DNA of 64,000 nt, from positions 27,882-91,881 of the forward strand of contig JALSQZ010000021.1 in the NCBI GenBank assembly GCA_026985055.1. The letters are read 5' to 3'. The stretch is from Sedimenticola sp. GTDB taxonomy: Bacteria; Pseudomonadota; Gammaproteobacteria; Chromatiales; Chromatiaceae. Made by a program: the position numbers and the translations under genes. The notes below the pieces were generated by a model, which was given only the letters and a program-made list of their open reading frames with translations, was not told where the DNA came from and searched no databases. Shown in pieces: positions 47,623 to 56,656 of the stretch (position 1 is its first letter; each line of letters begins with the position of its first letter).

Positions 47623-48317
47623 AGACGGGGCACCTGCAACTGGTCGTGAATGGCATTCACGGCTTCCGGGGACATCCCCAGGCCCTGGGCCAGCTGGTGC
47701 AGGTACTGAGCCTCCGGATTGGTGTCCAGATCGATGGCCATCAGCGAGGCCAGATAGACTTGCCCCGCCATGCCGTCGGGAACATCGCGGGCAAAAGCAT
47801 CCACGTCCATGGGCGCGTTCAGCTCATCCTGGACGAAGGCCATTTCCTCCGGGGTGATGTCTTCTCCCAGACCTTCGATGATATGGCGCTGCTCTTCATC
47901 GTCCACCCGCCCATCGGCCCTGGCCGCATAGATCATGGCGCGGATCATGACAGTTGCCTGCTGGTTCGCCTGCTCCGGCTCCGGCGCATCGAAGTCCGCC
48001 AGTCCCATGGCGCCGGAAGAACCGCCAAACTGCTTCATGGCCATCCCCAGCAAGGCGCCAAGATCCATCCCGGAACCGGATTTCCCGCCGCCAAGCAAAC
48101 CACCCAGCATATCCGCCATGCCCCCGCCGGACGACGAGCCGCCACCGAGCAGCCCCCCGAGCATATCGCCCAGACCGCCACCAGAGAGCGCCGCGCCGCT
48201 GGTGCCGCCACCCAGAACGGAACCCAATACCGAGCCCAGCACATTGGAGCCAGAGCCCCGGGAAAGCGCGCCGCTGTTGAGCAGGCTGCCAAGAATTTTC
48301 ATTGCATCTATAGCCAT
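47613..48317 (-). CDS. DUF533 (YebE-like) protein
   Basis: 234 aa from ATG 48317 with AGAGGGACG upstream. N-terminal half: MKILGSLLNSG and a Gly/Leu/Met-rich low-complexity stretch (GGGLGDMLGGLLGGGSSSG). C-terminal half: the TerB-like helical domain (MIRAMIYAARADGRVDDEEQ, DVPDGMAGQVYLASLMAID, YLHQLAQGLGMSPEAV). Members such as YebE sit at the inner membrane; role unknown, stress-linked in enterics. Confidence 0.9.
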   Translation of the reverse strand: MAIDAMKILGSLLNSGALSRGSGSNVLGSVLGSVLGGGTSGAALSGGGLGDMLGGLLGGGSSSGGGMADMLGGLLGGGKSGSGMDLGALLGMAMKQFGGSSGAMGLADFDAPEPEQANQQATVMIRAMIYAARADGRVDDEEQRHIIEGLGEDITPEEMAFVQDELNAPMDVDAFARDVPDGMAGQVYLASLMAIDLDTNPEAQYLHQLAQGLGMSPEAVNAIHDQLQVPRLYS

Positions 48318-48413
48318 GATCGTCCCTCTTCGGTTGATTCCTGAATCCATGGTTCAGGTTGATTGTTGATGCTTGCCGGAAATCGGCAGCCCCCAATTGT
48401 TTCAGAATTTCTG

Positions 48414-48872
48414 TCAGTCGTCCCAGCGACTTTCGGCGTCCTTGTCGCTGTGCCGGGCTTCCACCCAGCGATCTCCTTCAGCTGTGCCTTCCTTCTTCCA
48501 GAAAGGCGCCCGGGTCTTTAGATAATCGATTACAAACTCGCAGGCGCGAAATGCCTCGCCACGATGACGGCTGGCGGCCATGACCAGCACGATGGGCTCT
48601 TCCGGCAATAACTCTCCAACACGGTGTATAACCCGTATGCCTTCCAGCTCCCAGCGCCTCCCGGCCTCATCCACGATGGCCGACAGCGCCTTTTCCGTCA
48701 TTCCCGGATAATGCTCCAGGGTCATGCTATTTACCTGCGCGCCATCGTTGATGTCCCGCATCAGACCGAGAAAACTAACCACGGCCCCGATGCGGGGGTT
48801 TCCCTGACGCAAGCGGCGTTCTTCTTCAGCAGAATCGAAAACCCGGGTCTGGACGCTGATGTACTTGTGCAT
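48414..48872 (-). CDS. moaE: Molybdopterin synthase large subunit MoaE
   Basis: 152 aa. MoaE with MoaD inserts the dithiolene sulfurs of molybdopterin. Signatures: GAVVSFLGLMRD, LEHYPGMTEKAL, RHRGEAFRACEFVIDYLKTRAPFWKKE with the catalytic lysines. Only 9 bases after the CbbQ gene, so co-transcribed. moaD is not next to it. Confidence 0.95.
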   Translation of the reverse strand: MHKYISVQTRVFDSAEEERRLRQGNPRIGAVVSFLGLMRDINDGAQVNSMTLEHYPGMTEKALSAIVDEAGRRWELEGIRVIHRVGELLPEEPIVLVMAASRHRGEAFRACEFVIDYLKTRAPFWKKEGTAEGDRWVEARHSDKDAESRWDD

Positions 48873-48881
48873 GCAATCCTC

Positions 48882-49763
48882 TCAGAACAATGAAGCGCTC
48901 AGCTCGTTTACCGCGGAAAGCATGTCCGGGTCATCCGTGAGCGCTTGCGCAATGGCGCTGCGGCAGGCGACGACCGGGGCCACATCCGCGGCCATGAGTT
49001 TGGCCGCGTGTACCAGCAGACGGGTGGAGGCGCCTTCGTCCAGCCCCTGTCCCTTGAGGTTGCGGGTCATCTGGGCGAACTTGACCAGTTGGCGGGCCAT
49101 CTGGCTGTCAATGCCAGACTCCTTCTCCACGATGATCTGTTCAAGGGCGGCTTCGGGATAGTCGAATTCCAAAGCGACGAAACGCTGGCGGGTGGACTGC
49201 TTGAGATCCTTGAGCACCGACTGATAACCGGGGTTATAGGACATGGCCAGACAAAACTCCGACGGTGCTTCCAGGAGTTCGCCAACTTTTTCCATGGGCA
49301 AGACCCGGCGGTCGTCCGCCAGGGGATGAATGACCACGGTGGTATCCTTGCGCGCCTCCACCACTTCATCGAGATAGCAGATGCTGCCATTGCGCACCGC
49401 CCGCGCCAGGGGGCCGTCCACCCAGACGGTCTCGCCGCCGCGAACCAGAAAGCGTCCGACAAGATCAGATGCAGTCAGGTCGTCATGACAGGATACGGTA
49501 ATCAGCGGCAATCGCAGCCGCCAGGCCATGTGTTCCATGAAGCGTGTCTTGCCGCAGCCCGTCGGCCCCTTGAGCAATACAGGCAGGCCATTGCGATAGG
49601 CGGCCTCGAACACGGCGATTTCGTCACCCACGGGTTCATAATACGGCTCTTGCGCAAAGACGTATTCTTCAGGGGCCAGGACTCGGGCATGCTTGGGATT
49701 CACAATCTGTCTCTGAACGAGCGTCACATCATATGTAGTGTAACCTGATTTCGCCGGGAACAT
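48882..49763 (-). CDS. cbbQ: CbbQ/NirQ/NorQ-type MoxR ATPase
   Basis: 293 aa from ATG 49763; later starts near codon 15-25 would match the family length (about 265) better. AAA+ features: Walker [14 protein letters not shown], then [16 protein letters not shown], Walker [16 protein letters not shown], and sensor [11 protein letters not shown]. This group (CbbQ, NirQ, NorQ, GvpN) remodels Rubisco or nitric oxide reductase with a VWA-domain partner (CbbO or NorD). Neither partner nor target is in the window, so CbbQ versus NorQ is a judgement from motif likeness. It is 9 bases before moaE. Confidence 0.82.
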   Translation of the reverse strand: MFPAKSGYTTYDVTLVQRQIVNPKHARVLAPEEYVFAQEPYYEPVGDEIAVFEAAYRNGLPVLLKGPTGCGKTRFMEHMAWRLRLPLITVSCHDDLTASDLVGRFLVRGGETVWVDGPLARAVRNGSICYLDEVVEARKDTTVVIHPLADDRRVLPMEKVGELLEAPSEFCLAMSYNPGYQSVLKDLKQSTRQRFVALEFDYPEAALEQIIVEKESGIDSQMARQLVKFAQMTRNLKGQGLDEGASTRLLVHAAKLMAADVAPVVACRSAIAQALTDDPDMLSAVNELSASLF

Positions 49764-49805
49764 ATGCCTGACATCGACAGGGTATTCCCTGATTCGCCGT
49801 CTGAC

Positions 49806-51674
49806 TCAGGCGCAGGAAGTGGACATGAGTTCCGCCTGAACATCAGACACCACACTGACGACCCGGTTCTTGCCCTGCGCCTTGGCAAACAGCATGGCCA
49901 TATCCGCCCGCTCGATAAAATCGTCGGTATCATCTCCTTCGAGCAACTCGGTGACGCCAAAGCTGGCGGTAACCTTTTGTCCCTCGGGAAAATTGCTGTC
50001 TGCCAGCAGCTGCCGGAGTTTCTCCGCAAGCTGGTAAGCCCCGACGCGGTCGGTCTCCGGCAGCAGAATGATGAATTCCTCTCCACCCCAGCGGGCGAAG
50101 ACATCCGCGCCACGCAGCGCTTCCCTGATGACAGCGGTGATTTCCTTCAGAATCTCATCCCCGAACAGATGCCCGCGCTCATCGTTTATGGACTTGAAGT
50201 TGTCCACATCGAACATCACCACGGACACCGGATGACGGTGATGCACGAAGTTGTGATATTGCTCCTTGAGCAAGACCTCGAACTTCTGACGATTGTAGGC
50301 GCCAGTGAGTCCGTCGATGCTTGCCTGAATGCTCAGAGCCCGATTGATATTCTGCAATTCCATTTTCTTCACCTGATGCCCCACCAGCAGCACGAGCAAT
50401 GCGGCGACGAAAAATACCGCCGGCACATAGCCGGGAATGCTGGCAGGCTTCTGCGGCTTCAACGGCACAGGAAGAGGCTCCGTGGGCACCCCCAGCTTGC
50501 GCAACAGACCAATTGCCGAATAGGTGGTGTAGATGTCCCCGCCATACTGCCCGTTGGCCGCTCGCAGGGTCATGACATACTTGCTGATGGCATGGGTGTC
50601 CAGATGTCCGAGATAACCTACTTCCGCCAGCATCCAGACGATCAGATGCGTTGCCTTGAGAGAGGGCTTTTTCCTCTTTGCCTCGCGAAAGCGGGAAAAG
50701 GCGCCGATATCGGCCAGATAATAATCGTCGAGCAAGCTTGCCACCAGACGGTCCATATCAAGATTTTCCATGACCGACCGGCGTTGCTCCGCGCCATCGC
50801 CATTGCTGGTGCCCATCACAGAGATGAAAGCTCTGAAGCTGTTGTAGCTGTCCGTGGCAGGCTCTCCCGGCCTTGCCCCATACCCACCATGATCGGGATC
50901 TTCCAGGTCACGCACGAAACGCCGCACCCCATCAGTCAGCTTCGTGGAAAAAGGGCGCTTCAGATGACGATGCAGAATGCCCAGCGCGCGTGCGGCAAAG
51001 GAGGTGGCTTTCATGCTGGAACCCTGACCGAATTCCGGATAGTGCTCATCCCAAAAACCCCCATCGGCATTCTGGTGGCCAGCAATGAAGTTCCAGATAT
51101 GTTCGAGATTCAGGCGCGGATCATCCAGCATTTCCAATGCGGCCAGGATGATGAGCGCATCCATGGTCGGGCGCACCCCGGCGGTTTCCCCGGGAAGGGT
51201 AGCAAATCCCGCATAACCGGGGTGAGCTTCGGGTTCCGGGGCATCCGGCGGATGCCAGTCCATGTCCGCCTGGTAGAGGCTCATGACATAGCTCGCCACC
51301 GCCTGTCGATTGATGGACTGCAGGGCATCGAGATCCCGCAGGGTACTGATGGCATAACGGGTGCCGCGCAAGGTGCTGTCATTCAGTTGCGAGGGCTCGA
51401 ACAGCATGTCCGGGTTGGGCACGAAATATCCCGCCGGATTCTGCCGGCTCACGATCCACTGTACCGTGGTGGCGGGGGTATAGTAGATATTACGCTCCCG
51501 GTAATCTTCCATGGCCTGCTGATATTCCGTTTGCAACCTGGAATAGCGCAAGGCGTCGTCAGCGATCTTCCACTGAAAGAAAACCGCCAGCGCAACCAGC
51601 ATGCCAGCCAGCAATAACAAAATCCTGTTCACCTGAAATACCGCCGTCCGTAGTTGTGAGCGAGTGAAGGGCAT
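49806..51674 (-). CDS. Diguanylate cyclase with a prenyltransferase-like toroid sensor
   Basis: 622 aa. An N-terminal membrane helix (ILLLLAGMLVALAVFF) is followed by about 370 periplasmic residues with repeats of the squalene-cyclase/prenyltransferase barrel: WIVSRQNPAGYF, FIAGHQNADGGFWDEH, DLEDPDHGGYGARPG, LRAANGQYGGDIYTTYSAIGLL. Then a second helix (VFFVAALLVLLVGHQV, about 430) and a GGDEF domain with intact RWGGEEFIILLPETD. I know of no standard family with this order. The barrel may bind a lipid, terpenoid or peptide and signal through cyclic di-GMP. The 5' end overlaps the multi-hairpin repeat. Confidence 0.9.
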   Translation of the reverse strand: MPFTRSQLRTAVFQVNRILLLLAGMLVALAVFFQWKIADDALRYSRLQTEYQQAMEDYRERNIYYTPATTVQWIVSRQNPAGYFVPNPDMLFEPSQLNDSTLRGTRYAISTLRDLDALQSINRQAVASYVMSLYQADMDWHPPDAPEPEAHPGYAGFATLPGETAGVRPTMDALIILAALEMLDDPRLNLEHIWNFIAGHQNADGGFWDEHYPEFGQGSSMKATSFAARALGILHRHLKRPFSTKLTDGVRRFVRDLEDPDHGGYGARPGEPATDSYNSFRAFISVMGTSNGDGAEQRRSVMENLDMDRLVASLLDDYYLADIGAFSRFREAKRKKPSLKATHLIVWMLAEVGYLGHLDTHAISKYVMTLRAANGQYGGDIYTTYSAIGLLRKLGVPTEPLPVPLKPQKPASIPGYVPAVFFVAALLVLLVGHQVKKMELQNINRALSIQASIDGLTGAYNRQKFEVLLKEQYHNFVHHRHPVSVVMFDVDNFKSINDERGHLFGDEILKEITAVIREALRGADVFARWGGEEFIILLPETDRVGAYQLAEKLRQLLADSNFPEGQKVTASFGVTELLEGDDTDDFIERADMAMLFAKAQGKNRVVSVVSDVQAELMSTSCA

Positions 51675-51809
51675 CTCGAAAAAATGGAGATGCCCGCGTG
51701 GGACAGGGATGTCCCACCATTTTCGATCACTACAAGTGATTAAATGTGAGCAAAGAGGAAATCACATTTTCTCTTTGCGACGTGAAAAATTCCATGGAAG
51801 GAATTTTTC
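51669..51809. repeat. Multi-hairpin intergenic repeat, copy 2
   Basis: Same order of hairpins as copy 1 at 27358: GGGCATCTC/GAGATGCCC, GGGACAGGGATGTCCC, a GATCACTACAAGTGATT hairpin, GCAAAGAG/CTCTTTGC and GAAAAATTCC/GGAATTTTTC. Loop bases differ and stems hold, as expected for RNA structure. Touches the start of the GGDEF gene at 51674. Confidence 0.85.
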
Positions 51810-52023
51810 TCTATCCCCTGACAGAGAAACACATGGCAAACCCGACTGCACAATCCTTTGCCAACGGCTCATCATACAAGGGAATCCCGGTCAAGGAAAT
51901 AAGTAGGCCAGATACCCTGTCGGCAGACTGTTTGCGGCCTGACAGGGCATTCGCGTTAACGCTGGGGAAGGCGTCAACCGGCAGTTGCCCAGAACCCGAT
52001 TTGCCGGTCTTGCCGGTGCTACA
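51810..52023. other. Intergenic region between repeat and MITE
   Basis: Contains an open frame only as a joint product of repeat and MITE sequence, which I do not accept as a gene. It includes CCTGTCGGCAGACTGTTTGCGGCCTGACAGG, an inverted repeat (CCTGTC/GACAGG). No promoter named. Confidence 0.35.
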
Positions 52024-52182
52024 GGAACCTCTGATTAAATCATGAACTCGCATCTTGCGCCCAAAAAGCCCCGCTACTGCGTTGCAAATCTTCGCAATAG
52101 CCAGCTATTACGTGCGATTTGCGCCTTGTATCGGAACATTTTGAATCACAATCTGCTTCGCTCAGATTTAATCAGAGGTTCC
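52024..52182 (+). mobile_element. MITE copy 4 (159 bp)
   Basis: Ends GGAACCTCTGATTAAATC and GATTTAATCAGAGGTTCC; exact 4-base duplication TACA on both sides (52020-52023 and 52183-52186). Same length and orientation as copies 1 and 2. It lies 222 bases upstream of qmoA; the remaining stretch 52183-52404 should hold the qmo promoter, which I cannot define. Confidence 0.92.
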
Positions 52183-52404
52183 TACATACGACACATCTAT
52201 TAGCATATTTGAAAATTCGATTGTAGAAGCATGGCGATTCGGCGCGAACGGGAGTATCGTAACGAGCTTGAATGCGGGCTTGCGCCTGCACGGGAGGTCT
52301 TGCCCCACGCAAACGGCCGGTCCCGGTAACGAGATTCCCGGCTTTTCGACCCCGGTCGCGAAGCCAGCCATCCTTGAAAAGTAATCCGCAACGGAGGTAA
52401 TTCC

Positions 52405-53685
52405 ATGACGGAGGTAGTAGCCACAAACCAGACCATTCTGGTCGTCGGTGGCGGCATCAGCGGCATGACAGCCGCGCTGGAAGCTGCTGAAACCGGCGCC
52501 CAGGTCGTCCTGGTCGAGAAACGTCCCTATCTGGGCGGTCGCGTGAGCCAGCTCTACAAGTATTTCCCCAAGCTGTGCCATCCGACCTGTGGCCTGGAAA
52601 TCAACCAGCGCCGCGCCAAGATGAACCCCAATCTCACCATCATCACGGGAGCAGAAGTCAGCAAGGTGGAAGGTGAAGCCGGTAACTACACGGCTACCGT
52701 CAAGATCACGCCCACCTATGTGAACGACAACTGCACCGCCTGCGGTGAATGCGCCAAGGCCGTGGAAGCCGAGTTCGACGATGAATACAACTATGGCTTG
52801 AGCAAGCGCAAGGGCGCCTACCTTCCCCATGTCATGGCCCATCCCATGAAATATGTGCTGGATCCCGGCATTATCGGCACCGATGACGCCCAGAAAGCGA
52901 AAGATGCCTGCAAGTACGATGCTATCGATCTGGACGATACGGAAAAGGAAATCCAGTTCCCCGCCGGCGCCATCATCTGGGCCACCGGCTGGAAACCTTA
53001 TGATGCGGCAAAAATCCAGCCCTATGGCTACGACCGCTATGAAAACGTCATCACCAACGTGGAATTCGAGCGCATGGCTGACCCCAAGGGGCCTACCGGC
53101 GGCAAGATCGTGCGTCCTTCCGACGGCAAGGAAGCGAAGAACGTGGCTTTCATCCAGTGCGCCGGCTCCCGGGATCGCAATCACCTGTATCATTGCTCGC
53201 GCATCTGTTGCATGGCTTCCCTGAAGCAGACCCACTATGTCGTGGATGCCTATGAGGATGCCCAGGTAAGCATCTATTACATCGATATCCGCGCCATCGA
53301 CCGCTTCGAGGATTTCTACGCCGAAGTACAGGCCATGGAGAATGTCAAATTCATCAAATCCAAGGTGGCTTCCATCACCAGGGGCGAAAACGACAACCCC
53401 TGCCTGAACGGCGTGGACACCGAAGGCTATCACCGCTATGCCAATGAGCACGATCTGGTAGTGCTGGCCACCGGCATGGAGCCTTCCGTATCCATCGACA
53501 GCTTCCCCGTCGATGTGGAAATCAACCGCGAAGGCTTCATCGAGCCCGCGGAGAAGAATGGCGGCGTGTTCGCGGCGGGTTGCGCCAGCGACGCCCTGGA
53601 CGTGAACCGGGCGGTGCAGAGCGCCACCGGCGCGGCCCTCAAGGCCATTCAGGTTGTCAATCGTGTAGCACGTGCGGAGGGCTGA
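52405..53685 (+). CDS. qmoA: QmoA, HdrA-like flavoprotein
   Basis: 426 aa, ATG with ACGGAGGT upstream. FAD-binding dinucleotide fold at the start (ILVVGGGISGMTAALEA), then LGGRVSQLYKYFPKLCHPTCGLE, a Cys pair in DNCTACGECAK, and IQCAGSRDRNHLYHCSRICC as in HdrA. QmoA with QmoB and a membrane part links the quinone pool to APS reductase; in sulfur oxidisers the complex is thought to run in reverse, with electrons from sulfite-dependent APS formation going to quinone. aprBA genes are not in the window. The stop lies 4 bases before the qmoB start. Confidence 0.94.
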   Translation: MTEVVATNQTILVVGGGISGMTAALEAAETGAQVVLVEKRPYLGGRVSQLYKYFPKLCHPTCGLEINQRRAKMNPNLTIITGAEVSKVEGEAGNYTATVKITPTYVNDNCTACGECAKAVEAEFDDEYNYGLSKRKGAYLPHVMAHPMKYVLDPGIIGTDDAQKAKDACKYDAIDLDDTEKEIQFPAGAIIWATGWKPYDAAKIQPYGYDRYENVITNVEFERMADPKGPTGGKIVRPSDGKEAKNVAFIQCAGSRDRNHLYHCSRICCMASLKQTHYVVDAYEDAQVSIYYIDIRAIDRFEDFYAEVQAMENVKFIKSKVASITRGENDNPCLNGVDTEGYHRYANEHDLVVLATGMEPSVSIDSFPVDVEINREGFIEPAEKNGGVFAAGCASDALDVNRAVQSATGAALKAIQVVNRVARAEG

Positions 53686-53689
53686 AAAA

Positions 53690-56005
53690 ATGTCTGAAGT
53701 AGCAGAAAAGAAATACGCGGCCTATATATGCACAGGCTGTGGCATCGGCGACCGTCTGGATGCCGGCGAACTGGAGCAGACCGCTTCCCGTGACGGGCGC
53801 ATGAACCTGGTCAAGCAGCATGAAATGCTGTGCAACAAGGAAGGCGTGCAGATGATCCGTGACGACATCGCCAATGAAGGCGTCACCCATGCGGTCATCA
53901 TTGCCTGTTCCCGCCGGGCCAAGGTCGAAGCCTTCGACATCAACGATATCGCCATGACTCGCTGCAACATCCGCGAGGGAGTCATCTGGGCCCGCCCGGA
54001 TACCGACGAAGCGAAGGAAACCACCCAGGAAATGGCGAATGACTACATTCGCATGTCCTGTGGCGAGATCAAGCAGATGAACAAGCCTTCTCCTTCCGGC
54101 CAGCAGGGGCGCAACCCCAATGTGCTGGTGGTCGGCGGCGGCGTTACCGGCATGACCGCGGCCCTGGAAGCGGCCGAAGCCGGATACAGCGTGCATCTGG
54201 TGGAAAAAACCGGCGCCCTGGGTGGCCATGTGGCCAAACTGCACAAGCGCGTGCCTTTCAAGGCCGCGCCGGTGGGCACGCCCAATTCCCCGGACGCCAA
54301 TCTGCCCATGCCCGAAGACACCGGCATTGCAGACATGATCAGCGCCGTGGAAGGCAACGACAACATCAAGGTATATCTGAACAGCACCATCACCAAGACC
54401 TCTGGCGCGCCCGGGCGTTTCAGCGTGGATATCAGCACCGAATCCGGTGACACCACCACGGAAAACATCGGCTCCATCGTCCAGGCCACGGGTTTCAAGC
54501 TCTACGATCCAGAGAACCTGCCCGAGTTCAACTACGCCGGTTCTCCGGACATCGTGACCAATCTGGAGATGGAAGAGCTGGCCAATGCCGCCGGTGACGG
54601 CCCCATCAAGCGTCCTTCCGACGGCAAGGAAGTCACTTCCGTGCTGTTCGTGCAGGATGCCGGCCAGAACTCCAGCGACGAAGACCGCCTGCCCTATGAC
54701 TCCGGCATTGGCGATCTGGTTTCCATCAAGCAGGCGCTGTACTTCAAGCATCACAATGGTGACGGCTGTGATACTACCATCTGTTACAACAACCTGCGCA
54801 CCCCCGGCGCGCCCGGCGAGGATTTCTACCGCAGCGGCCAGAAGAACGGGGTGATCTTCACCAAGAGCGACGTCAAGGAAATCGTTCCCGGTGACAGCCT
54901 CACGGTGAAGATGCACGACAAGATCCTCGACGATGATGCCGAGGTGAAAGTGGATCTGGTGGTACTGGATCTGGGCATGGTGCCCAATTCCGGCCCCGAC
55001 CCCTATGCCGCCAACGAAGCACTGGAAGGCATGACCGATGAGGAAAGAGCCGAAGAGCTGGAAGCCCAGGAAGCCCATGCGGCCGACGAAACTTCCGTCA
55101 AGGTGGAATCCATACTCAACCTGGACTATCGCCAGGGAACGGATCTGCCCCACCTGAAACATGGCTTTACCGACTCACACTTCATCTGCTTCCCCTATGA
55201 GACGCGCCGCACCGGCATCTATGCCGCCGGCCCGGTTCGCCGTCCCATGGATATACGGCAGGCCATGGACGACGCCACCGGCGCCGCCATGAAAGCCATC
55301 CAGGAAATCGAGAACGCCGCTCAGGGTCGCGCCGCACATCCGCGTGTCGGCGACCTGTCCTATCCAACTTTCCGCAAGGAGGGCTGCACCCAGTGCAAGC
55401 GTTGCACCGTGGAATGTCCCTTCGGCGCCATCGACGAGGACGAAGAGCGTTATCCCCAGTACAACGAAGCCCGCTGCCGCCGCTGTGGCACCTGCATGGG
55501 TGCCTGCCCGGTACGGGTCATCTCCTTCGAGAACTACTCGGTGAACACCGTGGGCGCCCAGATCAAGGAATGCGACATTCCCGAGGAATGGGACGAGAAA
55601 CCCCGTATTCTGGTGCTGGCCTGTGAAAACGACGCCTATCCTGCCCTGGATCAGGCCGCCATCTCCGGCGTGGAGATCAGTCCCTGGGCGCGGGTCATCC
55701 CCGTGCGCTGCCTGGGTTCCACTAGTCTTTCCTGGGTTACTGATGCCCTGAACAACGGTTATGATGGCATCATCATGATGGGCTGCAAGCGCGGCGACGA
55801 TTACCAGTGTCACTTCGTACGCGGTTCCGCCATGGCGAATGAGCGCATGGCCAAGGTCGGCGATACCCTGGAGTCCCTCAACCTCGAACCCGAGCGGGTC
55901 GTGGTGGAAGAGGTCGCCATCACCGATATCGACCGAGCTCCCCAGCTGATCCAGGATATGGCAGACACCATTGAAAAGATCGGCCTGAGCCCATTCAAGT
56001 TCTAA
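53690..56005 (+). CDS. qmoB: QmoB, HdrA-like protein fused to MvhD
   Basis: 771 aa from ATG 53690 with GGAGGG upstream. N-terminal Fe-S/Cys region (YICTGCGIGDRLD), HdrA-like FAD domain (VLVVGGGVTGMTAALEA near residue 147), two 4Fe-4S motifs (CTQCKRCTVECPFG and CRRCGTCMGACPV near residue 565-605), and a C-terminal MvhD/FlpD domain (PRILVLACENDAYPALDQ, CLGSTSLSWVTDAL, MMGCKRGDDYQCHF). This architecture defines QmoB. Second gene of the operon. Confidence 0.95.
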   Translation: MSEVAEKKYAAYICTGCGIGDRLDAGELEQTASRDGRMNLVKQHEMLCNKEGVQMIRDDIANEGVTHAVIIACSRRAKVEAFDINDIAMTRCNIREGVIWARPDTDEAKETTQEMANDYIRMSCGEIKQMNKPSPSGQQGRNPNVLVVGGGVTGMTAALEAAEAGYSVHLVEKTGALGGHVAKLHKRVPFKAAPVGTPNSPDANLPMPEDTGIADMISAVEGNDNIKVYLNSTITKTSGAPGRFSVDISTESGDTTTENIGSIVQATGFKLYDPENLPEFNYAGSPDIVTNLEMEELANAAGDGPIKRPSDGKEVTSVLFVQDAGQNSSDEDRLPYDSGIGDLVSIKQALYFKHHNGDGCDTTICYNNLRTPGAPGEDFYRSGQKNGVIFTKSDVKEIVPGDSLTVKMHDKILDDDAEVKVDLVVLDLGMVPNSGPDPYAANEALEGMTDEERAEELEAQEAHAADETSVKVESILNLDYRQGTDLPHLKHGFTDSHFICFPYETRRTGIYAAGPVRRPMDIRQAMDDATGAAMKAIQEIENAAQGRAAHPRVGDLSYPTFRKEGCTQCKRCTVECPFGAIDEDEERYPQYNEARCRRCGTCMGACPVRVISFENYSVNTVGAQIKECDIPEEWDEKPRILVLACENDAYPALDQAAISGVEISPWARVIPVRCLGSTSLSWVTDALNNGYDGIIMMGCKRGDDYQCHFVRGSAMANERMAKVGDTLESLNLEPERVVVEEVAITDIDRAPQLIQDMADTIEKIGLSPFKF

Positions 56006-56016
56006 GGAGACTGGCG

Positions 56017-56640
56017 ATGAGTGAACTGAACAAAGCAATGATCGAGCAATATCGCAACAGCTTCCTGAGCGAAGTTGAAGCCAACGTCGAAGAAGGCGAA
56101 TGGGTGAAGATGTGCATGCAGTGTGGCGTGTGCTCCGGTTCCTGCCCCCTGGGCAAGCACTGGGCGCATCCTCCGCAGGAAATCTTCATGATGATCCGCG
56201 CCGGCAAGCGTGACGAGGTACTGACTTCCGATTCCATGTGGATGTGTACTTCCTGCTACAACTGCATCGTGCGCTGTCCGCGGGAACTGCCCATCACCCA
56301 CATCATGCACGGCCTGGCAACCTACGCAAGGAAACTGGGGCTTGTCCCGCAGAACCAGCCCACGGCCAAGTTTGCGGAGATCTTCTGGAACAACATGATG
56401 AAGAAGGGCCGGGTCAACGAGCTGAAGCTGGGTCTGTCCCTGTACTTCAAGGACGGCTTCGGCCCCGGCATCAAGGAAGCCCTGCGCAACAAGGATCTTG
56501 GCATGAAGATGATGAAGGCCAAGCGCATGGCCGCCAGCGAGTTTTTCGGCGGGCATGGCGTGAAGGACGTCAGCGGATTGCAGAAAATGATCAAGAAGGC
56601 GCAGGAACTGGAAGACGCGCGCATGAAGAAATTCGACTAA
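56017..56640 (+). CDS. hdrC: HdrC-like 4Fe-4S protein
   Basis: 207 aa with AAGGAGA upstream. Two ferredoxin-type 4Fe-4S motifs: MCMQCGVCSGSCPLG and CTSCYNCIVRCPREL. It lacks the membrane domain found when this part is fused as QmoC, so it corresponds to the stand-alone HdrC of heterodisulfide reductase. Together with HdrB (next gene) it replaces QmoC, an arrangement also known from Gram-positive sulfate reducers. Confidence 0.93.
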   Translation: MSELNKAMIEQYRNSFLSEVEANVEEGEWVKMCMQCGVCSGSCPLGKHWAHPPQEIFMMIRAGKRDEVLTSDSMWMCTSCYNCIVRCPRELPITHIMHGLATYARKLGLVPQNQPTAKFAEIFWNNMMKKGRVNELKLGLSLYFKDGFGPGIKEALRNKDLGMKMMKAKRMAASEFFGGHGVKDVSGLQKMIKKAQELEDARMKKFD

Positions 56641-56656
56641 CCGGAGGCATCCCAAG

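Noticed and set aside
51746..52045. Small plus-strand frame starting MSKEEITFSLCD in the multi-hairpin repeat
   Set aside because: A similar short frame is readable in the copy at 27435, but its sequence is fully explained by the hairpin stems, and its C-terminus is MITE sequence.
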